Shown here in pieces: positions 17,952-26,357 of a DNA stretch of 64,000 nucleotides. Location: the NCBI RefSeq assembly GCF_027922145.1, contig NZ_BSFC01000030.1:186001-250000 (forward strand). Direction: 5' to 3'. A program made the position numbers and the translations under genes. The DNA comes from Novosphingobium resinovorum (GTDB taxonomy: Bacteria > Pseudomonadota > Alphaproteobacteria > Sphingomonadales > Sphingomonadaceae). The first letter of the stretch is position 1. Each line of letters opens with the position of its first letter. The notes beneath the pieces are model-generated. The model was not told the origin of the DNA. It made no database searches and worked only from the letters and a program-made list of their open reading frames with translations.

Positions 17952-19037
17952 ATGCCTGACATCGACAAGACTACGGACATCGCCGCTCTCACCGTGCAAC
18001 TGCTGAGCGCCTATCTGGTGAACAATACAGTGGCATCCGAAGATCTGTCCGGATTGATACGATCGACCAAAGCGGCATTGACCGATGACGCCGTCATCGA
18101 GCCAGTCGTCGAGGAAGCACCGACGTACACACCCGCTGTTTCTGTTCGCAAGAGCCAATCGTCACCGGAACATTTGTTGAGCCTGATCGATGGCAAGCCG
18201 TACAAGACGCTCAAGCGTCATCTGGCAGCGCACGGATTAACGCCTGCGACTTATCGGGAGCGCTATAACCTTCCTGCGAGCTATCCGATGGTCGCGCCGG
18301 ATTTTGCGGCCAAGCGCCGCTCCATCGCCGAGAAAATCGGACTGGGTAGCCGCAAGCAGAAAACCTCTGGAGAACGCGCTCCAGTCGTGGCCAGTTCGGA
18401 TGCTTCCGCCAATGAACCGACCGTCGCTGCCTCGGTCGCGGCAAACGACGTGGCACCCGAACAGGTGCCGTCGGTCGCCGTTGCGCCAGCAAAGGCCAAG
18501 GGACGTCGGGTAAAGAAGCCTGCTGGATCGGCCGCTAAGGCGCTGGACGCCGGTAGGGCAGGTGATGCGACTGCCGCAGCGTCGGCTGAACCGGCGGCCC
18601 CGAAAGCGCCGCGGCGCAAGGTCAAGGTCGCATCGAAGCCCGCAATTGCGGCCTCGGCGCAAACGGAACCTGCTGCCGAGGACGCTAAGGCGCCTGCGGC
18701 TCCGAAGAGCACTCGGACCAAGAAGCAGAAAGAACCGGCCGTCGCCGCACAGGGCTCCAAGCCTGCAAAGCGCGGGGCTGCATCTTCAGAAGCGACGCCT
18801 GACACCGTAGAACCCACAAATAGTGTAGTCCCGGAAGTTCCGGCAAAGCGCCGTGGCAAGCTTGGTCTGTTCAGTAAAGGCGACACCGGGAGCAAGAAGA
18901 CTGCACCAGCAGCAGCAAGTAAAGACGGCGCATCAGGTGAAAAAGCTAATGCCGCGAAGGCGGAGAAACCTCGCCAGACGGGCAGGCCTAAGCGGATGGC
19001 TCGAACGCCGAAGGCAGCCTCTCCCGACGCTGGCTGA
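17952..19037 (+). CDS. mucR: MucR/Ros-family regulator with long histone-H1-like C-terminal tail
   Basis: A 361-residue protein. Residues 10-134 are a MucR/Ros domain: N-terminal oligomerisation region (LTVQLLSAYLVNN), then DGKPYKTLKRHLAAHGLTP and YNLPASYPMVAPDF. The zinc-finger histidines H90 and H94 remain, but the two Cys positions are S77 and D80; related Mesorhizobium proteins also fold without zinc. MucR proteins are usually about 140-190 residues. Here a further 225 residues follow, almost all Ala, Lys, Pro, Ser and Arg, like H1 or AlgP tails, with an AT-hook-like GRPKR at 344-348. Probably a nucleoid-type gene silencer (inference). Monocistronic. Confidence 0.85.
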   Translation: MPDIDKTTDIAALTVQLLSAYLVNNTVASEDLSGLIRSTKAALTDDAVIEPVVEEAPTYTPAVSVRKSQSSPEHLLSLIDGKPYKTLKRHLAAHGLTPATYRERYNLPASYPMVAPDFAAKRRSIAEKIGLGSRKQKTSGERAPVVASSDASANEPTVAASVAANDVAPEQVPSVAVAPAKAKGRRVKKPAGSAAKALDAGRAGDATAAASAEPAAPKAPRRKVKVASKPAIAASAQTEPAAEDAKAPAAPKSTRTKKQKEPAVAAQGSKPAKRGAASSEATPDTVEPTNSVVPEVPAKRRGKLGLFSKGDTGSKKTAPAAASKDGASGEKANAAKAEKPRQTGRPKRMARTPKAASPDAG

Positions 19038-19270
19038 GCGCTGCCGGGTTTGAGTTTTACGACTATCGCGCCTTCGATCCTGGCATGCGCCGCTTTCGGC
19101 GGTGAGTACGTCTCGCGCCGCACCTTCCTGGGCGAACTGCGGTTGACGTTCTGAACATGGCGAAGGTGCGGGCAAGAAGGTGGGCTATGGGAAAGGGTGT
19201 ATGCCCTCGTTCCTGTTGGCACGGTGTTGACGGGGATGTCGGTAGGCCGACACGCAGGTCGCGGTCGTGA

Positions 19271-20203
19271 TCATTCCCCCGTGCATGCCGGGGCGAGACA
19301 GGGGAAGGCTGCATCGTTGCCGCCGTCTTCCCTTGAAGCAAGGGTCGCACGGAAGCGCAGGTGCTGTGGTGTGGCATCGATGACCTCGATGGCGATGTCT
19401 GCGATTTGGATCGTCTTTTGTGCTAGCGGAAAACGCATAGTCTGCGCGCTGCTCGCCCGGGCAAGATCGCCGATGCTGTAGCCGCGTTGCTCGAAGGTCA
19501 ATTCGCCGTCTTCGGTCCCAATATAGGCGATATCGTATATCGTTCCGCTCTCGTCGGTATCGTAGTTCTTCAGATCGGGCAGGGCGGTGCCTTTCGCGTA
19601 GTCGCGCGGTGGGACAACCGCATCGCCCGCCATGGTACGCTGCGGCGTGCCGAAAGTCTCCGGGGCGGGCGCGGTGGAGCGGATCACCGGCACCTTCGGA
19701 TCGGCGCGCATACGGTCGTGAATGGTTGCGGGCGGCTCGCTCGCTTCGGTGTCGGCGATGAGCGCTTCGGCAAAGGCAACCTCGTCGATCTTGAGGGGAA
19801 ACCCGCCGGTCGCGGCGCGATCGGTGGCGCATACGAACTGCATTTGTGCATCCGCCAGCGTTCCGGCGGTGACCGGCTCCGGGTCGGGATAACTGAGTGC
19901 GGTCTCGTCGAGCCGCTCGTCCCGGGAGCCATAGCGCAAGTACAGATCCCAGCTTTCGGTCTGCCTGCGGCAGTCGGTGATCATCCAGGCGCGCAGGGAT
20001 GCGGCCGGGTTGCCGGGCTCGCGCAGGATCTGGCTGGCTTCGTAGCGCACCGTGTCGCCGTCCCGCCGGATTGAGCCGACGTCGACGAACAGCACCTTTT
20101 CCGCCGCTTGGGCCACGTACCACCACTCGGAAGACCGCGCCTGGGAGGTGGAGGGCAAAAGGATGCCAAGGCTCCATGCGATGCCGAGCATTGCCGATTT
20201 CAT
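19271..20203 (-). CDS. Exported protein, surface-adhesin-E-like domain, unknown role
   Basis: A 310-residue protein with a signal peptide (cleaved near SQARS, about residue 23). The first 130 residues, beginning SSEWWYVAQAAEKVLFVDVG and with paired cysteines (TDCRRQTESWDLYLRY, QFVCATD), resemble the 'surface-adhesin protein E' fold found in many exported proteins of unknown function. The C-terminal half is not recognised; it ends with PCLAPACTGE. The ATG at 20203 is behind GGGAG. Last of four leftward genes with gaps of 2-20 bases, so its role is tied to the lipid-modifying enzyme upstream (inference). Confidence 0.65.
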   Translation of the reverse strand: MKSAMLGIAWSLGILLPSTSQARSSEWWYVAQAAEKVLFVDVGSIRRDGDTVRYEASQILREPGNPAASLRAWMITDCRRQTESWDLYLRYGSRDERLDETALSYPDPEPVTAGTLADAQMQFVCATDRAATGGFPLKIDEVAFAEALIADTEASEPPATIHDRMRADPKVPVIRSTAPAPETFGTPQRTMAGDAVVPPRDYAKGTALPDLKNYDTDESGTIYDIAYIGTEDGELTFEQRGYSIGDLARASSAQTMRFPLAQKTIQIADIAIEVIDATPQHLRFRATLASREDGGNDAAFPCLAPACTGE

Positions 20204-20222
20204 CGAATTCTCCCGATCAGGC

Positions 20223-21368
20223 TCAGGTGCCGCAGCTATGGGCGGTGGACACTACGCCGGAGATGGCGTCGGTGGCCATCGTGGCGGCATCCTTCGCAGA
20301 TTTGCCGAGGTGAACAGCGTAGTAACGCCCCAGTTCGCTGCGTGCTGTCTCGACAGCAGCGGTGGGGACGCCATCGGGAGCGGCGATCTCGGGCCTGGCC
20401 TCATGCGGTGCCTGACCCAGCCGTGCACGGTCCAGCGCGGTCTGATACGATCGGTATGCGGCGAAGCGTATCGTCCCGTCGCAGTCCGGCCAGGTGCCGC
20501 GAATCCTCGCGGCGAGGGTGTCGAGCGCCGGGGTCGGGGGCAGGGTCTGCTCGCAGTCGTTGCGCAGCACGAAGTTGTCCATGGTGGAGCCGAATACCGA
20601 TTCCGTGGCCTCGATCAGCGCCGGATGGCGTACGATCGCCCCGCACGGCAGGTTGCGCTCGATGCCGTTCGCATCTTCGTCGAGGTAAGGGCCTAGCACG
20701 TTGAGAAAGGCCGCGAAGTGGCGTTCGCTGGTGAACAGGTCGCCCGTCGTCCTAACCTTGGGAGAATCCCCGTAAGGTTCGGAGAGGATCGACCAGCCGA
20801 AGGATTGCCCCTCATCCGTGCTCAGGCGGGTCAGGTAAGGGAAGAGGAGGGCGGTGATGCGCGTCCTGACAACTGCCCGCTCCGGGGCCGACCAGTCGGT
20901 GTCGACGGGTTCCCGCGCCCAGAGCGCAACCGCTTCCAACACCGGTGCGAACTGCGGGTCGAGGCGGCGCAGCACCGGCAGCGCCTGGTCGGGAGCATGC
21001 ATCAGCGCGGCGATGGCAAGTGCACCGTTGCGCTCGGCATAAACGGTCTTGAGGCATTTGCGGATTTCCGCGCCCTCGCAGCCGCGCATCCGTTTCAGCG
21101 CCTGGCGCTGGGCGGCCAGTTCGCTCGACGGGCCGGTGCCGAACGCGCTTTCGCGGGACAGCGCGAAGAGTGCGGCCATCTCCCGATCCGCGACGGCAAG
21201 CGCCGGATCGGTGCAGATCGCCCGCTCCATCGCCGTGCGCGCCGCCGTGCAGGAGAAGCTCGGGCCATCGGTATGCGCGGCTTCACCCTGCGCATGAGCC
21301 GAAAGTGCCCAGAGCGACGCCGTGATCGCCAGCCCCCAGCACGCGGCCAGATGTTTCGCAGCCTTCAT
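20223..21368 (-). CDS. Exported protein with LprI/DUF1311-like N-terminal domain
   Basis: A 381-residue exported protein (signal peptide through ALSAHAQG, about residue 28). Residues about 39-115 match the LprI/DUF1311 pattern: SCTAARTAMERAICTDPALA, then VADREMAALFALS and the paired-Cys stretch RGCEGAEIRKCLKTVYAER. Some members of this group inhibit lysozyme. The remaining 260 residues are unrecognised. It lies 20 bases after the TetR gene and 19 before the next exported protein in the same operon. Confidence is good for the gene and its domain, low for function. Confidence 0.68.
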   Translation of the reverse strand: MKAAKHLAACWGLAITASLWALSAHAQGEAAHTDGPSFSCTAARTAMERAICTDPALAVADREMAALFALSRESAFGTGPSSELAAQRQALKRMRGCEGAEIRKCLKTVYAERNGALAIAALMHAPDQALPVLRRLDPQFAPVLEAVALWAREPVDTDWSAPERAVVRTRITALLFPYLTRLSTDEGQSFGWSILSEPYGDSPKVRTTGDLFTSERHFAAFLNVLGPYLDEDANGIERNLPCGAIVRHPALIEATESVFGSTMDNFVLRNDCEQTLPPTPALDTLAARIRGTWPDCDGTIRFAAYRSYQTALDRARLGQAPHEARPEIAAPDGVPTAAVETARSELGRYYAVHLGKSAKDAATMATDAISGVVSTAHSCGT

Positions 21369-21388
21369 CTAGATCCTTTCGTGTTCGT

Positions 21389-21997
21389 TCAGGCGTCGAT
21401 CAGAGCGCCCCTTGCGTGCAGAGTTTCGATGACGCGCGCCGCCGCAAGGTCGGCTGGTCGCGCAACACCTAACAGAGCGAAAGTGCCGCCCAGCATGAAC
21501 GCGCAATGCCCGTGCACGGTGGCGATAAGCGAACTGGTAAGCTCTGCCGCGTTTGCGGCCTCCGTTGCAGGCAGAACCGTCGCGACCTCTCGCGCGATGA
21601 CGCCGGTGAGACGCATGCGCTCGGCGGCGAGCGTCTCGGGCATCTCCATGCCTTCCGGCACGCGGTGCTCGTAGATCGCCGACCACAGGTTGCGATGGGT
21701 CTGCGCGAAGTCGAAATAGCCCTGGACGAGGACGATAATGCGCGCACGCCCCTCGGCCCCGCCAAGGCGCTCTTCCAGCCACTCGCTCCAGAGCCTGAAC
21801 GTGCGCGCGTTGATCTCCATGACGAGCCGGTCGACGTTCCCGAAGACGTGCATCACCGTGCCCACCGAATAGCCGATACGCTTGGCGACCTCACGCGCGG
21901 AGAACCGGGCATAACCGCTTTCGGCCATGACCTGCCGCCCGTTGTCGAGGATCAGCGATTCCAGTTCCTCGCGTCCGTGGTCCGATCTCCTGCCCAT
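21389..21997 (-). CDS. TetR-family transcriptional regulator
   Basis: A 202-residue regulator with an N-terminal TetR helix-turn-helix: GRQVMAESGYARFSAREVAK then RIGYSVGTVMHVFGNVDRLV at about residues 18-58, followed by an all-helical ligand domain. A longer open frame extends to 22666, but its extra part is an out-of-frame shadow of the upstream hydroxylase. The ATG at 21997, two bases after that gene's stop, is the natural start. Likely represses its own operon; inverted repeats in the divergent promoter at 23163-23219 are candidate operators. Confidence 0.85.
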   Translation of the reverse strand: MGRRSDHGREELESLILDNGRQVMAESGYARFSAREVAKRIGYSVGTVMHVFGNVDRLVMEINARTFRLWSEWLEERLGGAEGRARIIVLVQGYFDFAQTHRNLWSAIYEHRVPEGMEMPETLAAERMRLTGVIAREVATVLPATEAANAAELTSSLIATVHGHCAFMLGGTFALLGVARPADLAAARVIETLHARGALIDA

Positions 21998-21999
21998 CG

Positions 22000-23139
22000 T
22001 CAGCCGGCCTTGCGCACGAAAGGATAGCGCATCTGCGCCAGATAGCCCTTCGGCACAGTTTCGGGCACGCCGTAGCCCTGCGGCCACTGCCCCTTGGGGA
22101 AGTAGTGCGTGCCGAAAAGACGGTCGAGCCAGGGGAAGTGGATCGCGAAGTTCTTGTCGATTCCTTCGGCTTCCAGCGCGTGATGCCAGTGGTGGAAGCG
22201 CGGGACCACGATGAACCGGCCCAGACGGTCGAAGTCGCCCCGGATGTTGGCGTGGATCAGCGAGGAATAGACGTAGACCATGCCGATGTAAGCCTGCATG
22301 ACCGAAGGCAGGAAGCCCAGTGTCAGCAGTGGCAGCGAAGTTACACCGCGCAGAAGCACGATCTCGGCGAAGTGCATTCGCCCACCGGCCAGCCAGTCCA
22401 TGGACCGGGCCGAGTGGTGCACCGCATGGAAGCCCCAGAGAAACGGGATGCGGTGGAACACGCGGTGGAACCAGTACTGCGTAAGGTCGGTCAGGAGCAT
22501 CGCCATGATGAACTGGACCAACCACGGCAATCCGCCCACGGTTGCGCGAATACCCGAAAGGGCGGTGCCATGCGCGTTGAGATAGCTCGACGGCGCAAGG
22601 GCAAGGAAGGTGATCAACTGCACCAGCATCGAACTGACGAGGAAGTAGAACAGGTCCTCGCTCCACTCGGGGCGGAACAGGCGCTGCCTGCCGCGATGAG
22701 GCACGAGGCGTTCCAGCGGGGCGAACATCAGGCCGGTGGCGACAAGGTTCACCGCGAAGAAATCGACACCGAAGAACACGCCCCAGTCGTGCATCTCGCG
22801 CGGCTGGACCGACGCGCCGCCAAGGATGGTTCCCGCAAGTGCCACCATCAGCGCAGTCATGCCCATCGCCTTGCGCGGCCGGAGCAGCAAGCTCAGCAGG
22901 GCAAGCGCATAGGCGCCCAGCAGCGTTGTGTAGACGACGATGCGAAAGCCTGATGATTTCAGCACCACGGCCAGTTCCGGCGTGGCGAACCAGTCAGGCC
23001 AGCGCAGCGCGACCACGAAGCACAGCCCGGCGGCGGCCAGCAGCATGGCAAAGAACCCCGCGAACCAGCCGGTGCCGAAGCCGCGTGCTTCGATCGGCGC
23101 TTCAAGGTCGCGTACCAGCTTCTTCAGAAATCCCGTCAT
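22000..23139 (-). CDS. Sterol desaturase / fatty acid hydroxylase family membrane enzyme
   Basis: A 379-residue integral membrane di-iron enzyme of the family that hydroxylates or desaturates lipids. The His clusters are clear: HRVFHR at about 216, HAVHH at about 230 and HHWHH at about 315, with 6-7 hydrophobic segments around them. Length is typical. First gene of the four-gene leftward operon, followed two bases later by TetR. The substrate could be a fatty acid, hopanoid, carotenoid or sphingolipid; sequence alone does not decide. Confidence 0.87.
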   Translation of the reverse strand: MTGFLKKLVRDLEAPIEARGFGTGWFAGFFAMLLAAAGLCFVVALRWPDWFATPELAVVLKSSGFRIVVYTTLLGAYALALLSLLLRPRKAMGMTALMVALAGTILGGASVQPREMHDWGVFFGVDFFAVNLVATGLMFAPLERLVPHRGRQRLFRPEWSEDLFYFLVSSMLVQLITFLALAPSSYLNAHGTALSGIRATVGGLPWLVQFIMAMLLTDLTQYWFHRVFHRIPFLWGFHAVHHSARSMDWLAGGRMHFAEIVLLRGVTSLPLLTLGFLPSVMQAYIGMVYVYSSLIHANIRGDFDRLGRFIVVPRFHHWHHALEAEGIDKNFAIHFPWLDRLFGTHYFPKGQWPQGYGVPETVPKGYLAQMRYPFVRKAG

Positions 23140-23162
23140 TGTCGGCCTTCTCCAAAGTCCAT

Positions 23163-23219
23163 GCGATATCGTATATCGCTATAATCGAACGCTGTCTAAT
23201 TTTATATTGCACAGCGTTC
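23163..23219. promoter_or_regulatory. Two inverted repeats in divergent promoter, candidate TetR operators
   Basis: Between the hydroxylase (leftward from 23139) and the DUF2339 gene (rightward from 23266). GCGATAT-CGT-ATATCGC (23163-23179) is a perfect 7-bp inverted repeat. GAACGCTGT (23187-23195) and ACAGCGTTC (23211-23219) are perfect 9-bp arms 15 bases apart. The intervening DNA is AT-rich, as expected for promoters. The linked TetR protein is the natural candidate binder (inference). Confidence 0.5.
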
Positions 23220-23265
23220 AATTCACCTGTACCCATGTCATGCAATTGAGATCGAAAGGTGCGTC

Positions 23266-26196
23266 ATGACCGGGATCCTGCTGTTCGCCACGCTAATCCT
23301 GAGCGTTCTGCTATATGATACGCGGCGACGCATTGGGCGCCTCGAGCGGCTTATCCCGGATCATCAGGCATTGGATCATGCCGTGCCGGTCCAGCCGGAG
23401 CGGCCGGAACATCAGGAGGTTGAAGCGATCGCGGCGCCGGACCTCGATTTCCAGCCGCCGGCGCAATTCGTGCCGTTGACGTCTGACTCGGGAGCGGTTC
23501 CAACTCCTGCTGCGGCGAACGAGCCCGAACCCGGCGAAGCTCAGTCGGAACCGGAATTCGAGCCCGCTTCAGGGCCTGAGTCCACGTTTCCCCAGCGCGC
23601 AATCGCGTCATGGACCGGTCTCGGATTCGAGGATCTGTTCGGTCGCAAGTTGCCGATCTGGGCGGGCGGCATCACGCTGATCGTGGCAGCCGTGCTGATG
23701 GTGAAATACTCGATAGACACCGGCCTGCTTTCCCCGGTGGTGCGGGTAATCATGGGGCTGTCCTTTGGCGGCGCGTTGATCGGCATGGGTGAACTTGCGC
23801 GTCACCGTCAGGAGGTCGTGCGCGATATACGTGTCGCCCAGGCCCTCGCGGGCGCCGGTGTGGGCGGGCTTTATGCCGCGGTTCTGGCGGCGAGCAATCT
23901 TTATGAACTGGTCGGGCCCGGCACGGCTTTCGCCGGACTGACGGCGATCACTGCGCTCGCTCTTGGTCTTGCCCTCAGGTTCGGGGCACCTTGCGCCGTG
24001 CTCGGCCTTGTCGGCGGTCTGGCGACCCCCGCGGTCGTGCAATCGCAGAGCCCCAGCGTACCCCTGCTGGCGGGATACCTGGCGATCGTCATTGGCGCGA
24101 TTACCCTGCTTTCACGGCGCCAGCGTTGGGCCTGGCTGGGCATCGGCGCGCTGACCGGCGGTGCGGGCTGGAGCCTGCTGACGATTGCCATGGGCGATCT
24201 GGACAGTGGATCCACGCTGGCGATGGGGCTGCTCGTGATCCTGTTCGGCCTCGGTCTGCCCGCTCTCGCAATGGAAGGGCGTTCCGCGCCGATACTGCGC
24301 GCGGTGACCGGCGTGGTCGGGGCGCTGCAACTGGCGCTGGTCGTCGCCCGTGGCGATTTCGCGCCGCTGACATGGGGGCTTTACGGACTGCTCTCGCTGG
24401 CGTTCGTCTGGCTGGCGGGACGCACGCCGATTCTGCAGCGCACGGTCGCCGTCCCGCTGCTGACGGCGCTTGGCCTGATTGCCATCTGGCCGGCGCCGGA
24501 TGCAGGGTTGTTCGCGGCTGTCGTGGTCGGGATTGCGGCGATCTACGGCAGCTATGCGTTGCGGCACTTGTGGCACGTCACCGGAGGCCTCGTCGAAGTA
24601 GGCCTGCTCGGCGCGATTGCGCTGGGCGGTTACATGGTCAGCTTCGGAAAGTTCTACGAAGGAAATACGGGTCAGGACTTGCGGTTCGCGGTGCTGGCAA
24701 TGGCTTTCGCCGCCTTGCCCGCGCTGGGTGCCGGGTTGGGCTGGCGCAGCAGCGAACGCCTGGGCGACGCGCGCTTCGCGTTGCTGGCATCCTGTTCGGG
24801 CTTGCTGGTGGTGCTGGCGGGGATGGTCGGCCTGCCCGAATGGTGCGTATCGATCGTGATCGCCGTAGTTGCCGCCGCGTTGCTCGGGCTGTCGGTCACG
24901 GCACGCGATAGCCGGCTGGCGAAGGGCGCGCTCGGCTTCCTGAGCGCCGCGGTCGCCGCTCTGGTTATCACGATAGAGACGACCGGCGAACTCGCGCGCC
25001 TTTTCCAAGCTGCATCGGTCCCGCATCCCGCGCGTGCCGTGCTGCGGTGGGCGACGCTGTGCATCGTCGCGACCGGCTTTGCATGGCGCAACGCCGGCAC
25101 CGTACTGCGATATGCACTGCAGCCGCTGGCTATATTGCTCGGCTATGGCCTGGTCGCGCAACTCGTCCCGGCTGCATGGCTGCCCGTGGCCACGGCGGCG
25201 GCGCTCGTCGCGCTGGTGGAGGGTGGCCGCCGCCGCCCGGCTCTCGCGCCGGGACCGGCATTGGCGACACTGGGCGGCCTGTTGGTGCTGTGGGCGCTGG
25301 AGCCGATGGGGTACTGGCTTGCGGCCGGAGCACTGTCGCTTGGCGGAAACCCGGTGTTCTACACGGACCTGCCATCGGTCGGCGTCGCGATGGGCAGGCT
25401 GCTCGTACCGGCCATCGCGCTGGCCGTCGCGCTATGGCGCAGTCCCGAGCATCAGCCGGCCATCGTACGTGCGGGTGGTGCCGCATTGTCCGGCGGACTG
25501 ACCCTCGTTGGCGTGCATATCCTGTTCAAGCAACTTTTTACCATCGGTGATTACGCCGCCTTCGTCCGCGTCGGACTCGCCGAACGGTGTCTGTGGCAGG
25601 CCCTGCTCATGGCGATGGGTGCCTTGGCATGGCGCTACCTGGCGGCACGCCGCATAGCCGTCGGGCTGATCATGGTGAGCATCGCGCACAACCTCGTCTA
25701 TACTGTCGCGTTGCACGATCCCTTGTGGGCGAAGCAGGCGGTCGGGCCATGGCCTTTGGTCAACTTGCTGCTGCCGGCCTTCGGCATCACGTTCGTCGGC
25801 ATATCGATCCTCTTCCGCATCGTGCCCGATCGAGCGGAGTACTGGACGAGAATCGGCGATGCCCTGCGCATGTCGATGATCCTGCTTTTCGCCTTCGCCA
25901 CGTTGCGCCAGTTGTTCACCGGCACGGTATTGCCTGTCGGGGAGGTGTTGGAGATCGAGAACATCGGGCGTTCGGTGCTCGCCATCCTGCTCGCCATCGG
26001 GTTCCTGCTATGGGGCATCCGCAAGAGCTTGCGCGACTGGCGGCTCGCTTCTCTTGCCCTGATGCTGGGGGCCGTGGGCAAGGTGTTCCTGTTCGATGCT
26101 TCCGGCCTTGAAGGCTTGCTGCGGATCGCTTCATTCCTAGCGCTTGGCTTCAGCCTGATCGGGATCGGATGGCTTTATACCCGCTATCGTCATTAA
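23266..26196 (+). CDS. DUF2339 family polytopic membrane protein
   Basis: A 976-residue protein. One N-terminal membrane helix (ILLFATLILSVLLYD) precedes a charged, Pro/Glu-rich linker to about residue 120. After a conserved EDLFGRKLPIWAGGITLIVA segment come 20 or more hydrophobic helices to the C-terminus. This layout is that of the DUF2339 family, of unknown function. The ATG is behind GAAAGGTGCGTC. Divergent from the TetR/hydroxylase operon, so it may belong to the same envelope-lipid programme (inference). A strong terminator follows. Confidence 0.82.
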   Translation: MTGILLFATLILSVLLYDTRRRIGRLERLIPDHQALDHAVPVQPERPEHQEVEAIAAPDLDFQPPAQFVPLTSDSGAVPTPAAANEPEPGEAQSEPEFEPASGPESTFPQRAIASWTGLGFEDLFGRKLPIWAGGITLIVAAVLMVKYSIDTGLLSPVVRVIMGLSFGGALIGMGELARHRQEVVRDIRVAQALAGAGVGGLYAAVLAASNLYELVGPGTAFAGLTAITALALGLALRFGAPCAVLGLVGGLATPAVVQSQSPSVPLLAGYLAIVIGAITLLSRRQRWAWLGIGALTGGAGWSLLTIAMGDLDSGSTLAMGLLVILFGLGLPALAMEGRSAPILRAVTGVVGALQLALVVARGDFAPLTWGLYGLLSLAFVWLAGRTPILQRTVAVPLLTALGLIAIWPAPDAGLFAAVVVGIAAIYGSYALRHLWHVTGGLVEVGLLGAIALGGYMVSFGKFYEGNTGQDLRFAVLAMAFAALPALGAGLGWRSSERLGDARFALLASCSGLLVVLAGMVGLPEWCVSIVIAVVAAALLGLSVTARDSRLAKGALGFLSAAVAALVITIETTGELARLFQAASVPHPARAVLRWATLCIVATGFAWRNAGTVLRYALQPLAILLGYGLVAQLVPAAWLPVATAAALVALVEGGRRRPALAPGPALATLGGLLVLWALEPMGYWLAAGALSLGGNPVFYTDLPSVGVAMGRLLVPAIALAVALWRSPEHQPAIVRAGGAALSGGLTLVGVHILFKQLFTIGDYAAFVRVGLAERCLWQALLMAMGALAWRYLAARRIAVGLIMVSIAHNLVYTVALHDPLWAKQAVGPWPLVNLLLPAFGITFVGISILFRIVPDRAEYWTRIGDALRMSMILLFAFATLRQLFTGTVLPVGEVLEIENIGRSVLAILLAIGFLLWGIRKSLRDWRLASLALMLGAVGKVFLFDASGLEGLLRIASFLALGFSLIGIGWLYTRYRH

Positions 26197-26205
26197 GGGC
26201 CGTAC

Positions 26206-26258
26206 GTGCGGGGCAGTCGAGCCGATCCTCGACTGCCGCACCCAATCGCGGTTTTTGT
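26206..26258 (+). terminator. Intrinsic terminator after DUF2339 gene
   Basis: Arms GTGCGGGGCAGTCGAG (26206-26221) and CTCGACTGCCGCAC (26228-26241) pair over 14 bp with a two-base bulge. They are followed within about 10 bases by GGTTTTTGTT. Confidence 0.7.
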
Positions 26259-26288
26259 TCAAAAATGGATATGGCTTATCCACTCGCT

Positions 26289-26307
26289 AATGCGAGTGAC
26301 TTGCATT
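26289..26307. promoter_or_regulatory. Fur-box-like operator upstream of TonB receptor
   Basis: AATGCGAGT-G-ACTTGCATT is a 9-1-9 inverted repeat with 8 of 9 pairs matching. This is the geometry and base content of Fur-family operators. It lies 51 bases before the receptor start. An overlapping perfect repeat CACTCGC-TAAT-GCGAGTG covers 26281-26298. Confidence 0.55.
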
Positions 26308-26357
26308 TGTTTCCGCTGGCGCTAGAAGGCCCGCCCATAAAGGGAGGCCGCCAAGTC

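Noticed and set aside
18281..19222. 313-codon leftward frame overlapping the MucR-type gene
   Set aside because: A shadow of the low-complexity Ala/Lys tail. The rightward frame has a clear MucR domain in phase with the tail, so the tail is the real product.
21998..22666. TetR gene read as a 425-residue fusion starting at 22666
   Set aside because: The added 220 residues are an out-of-frame copy of the hydroxylase gene. The TetR domain starts at an ATG two bases after that gene's stop.
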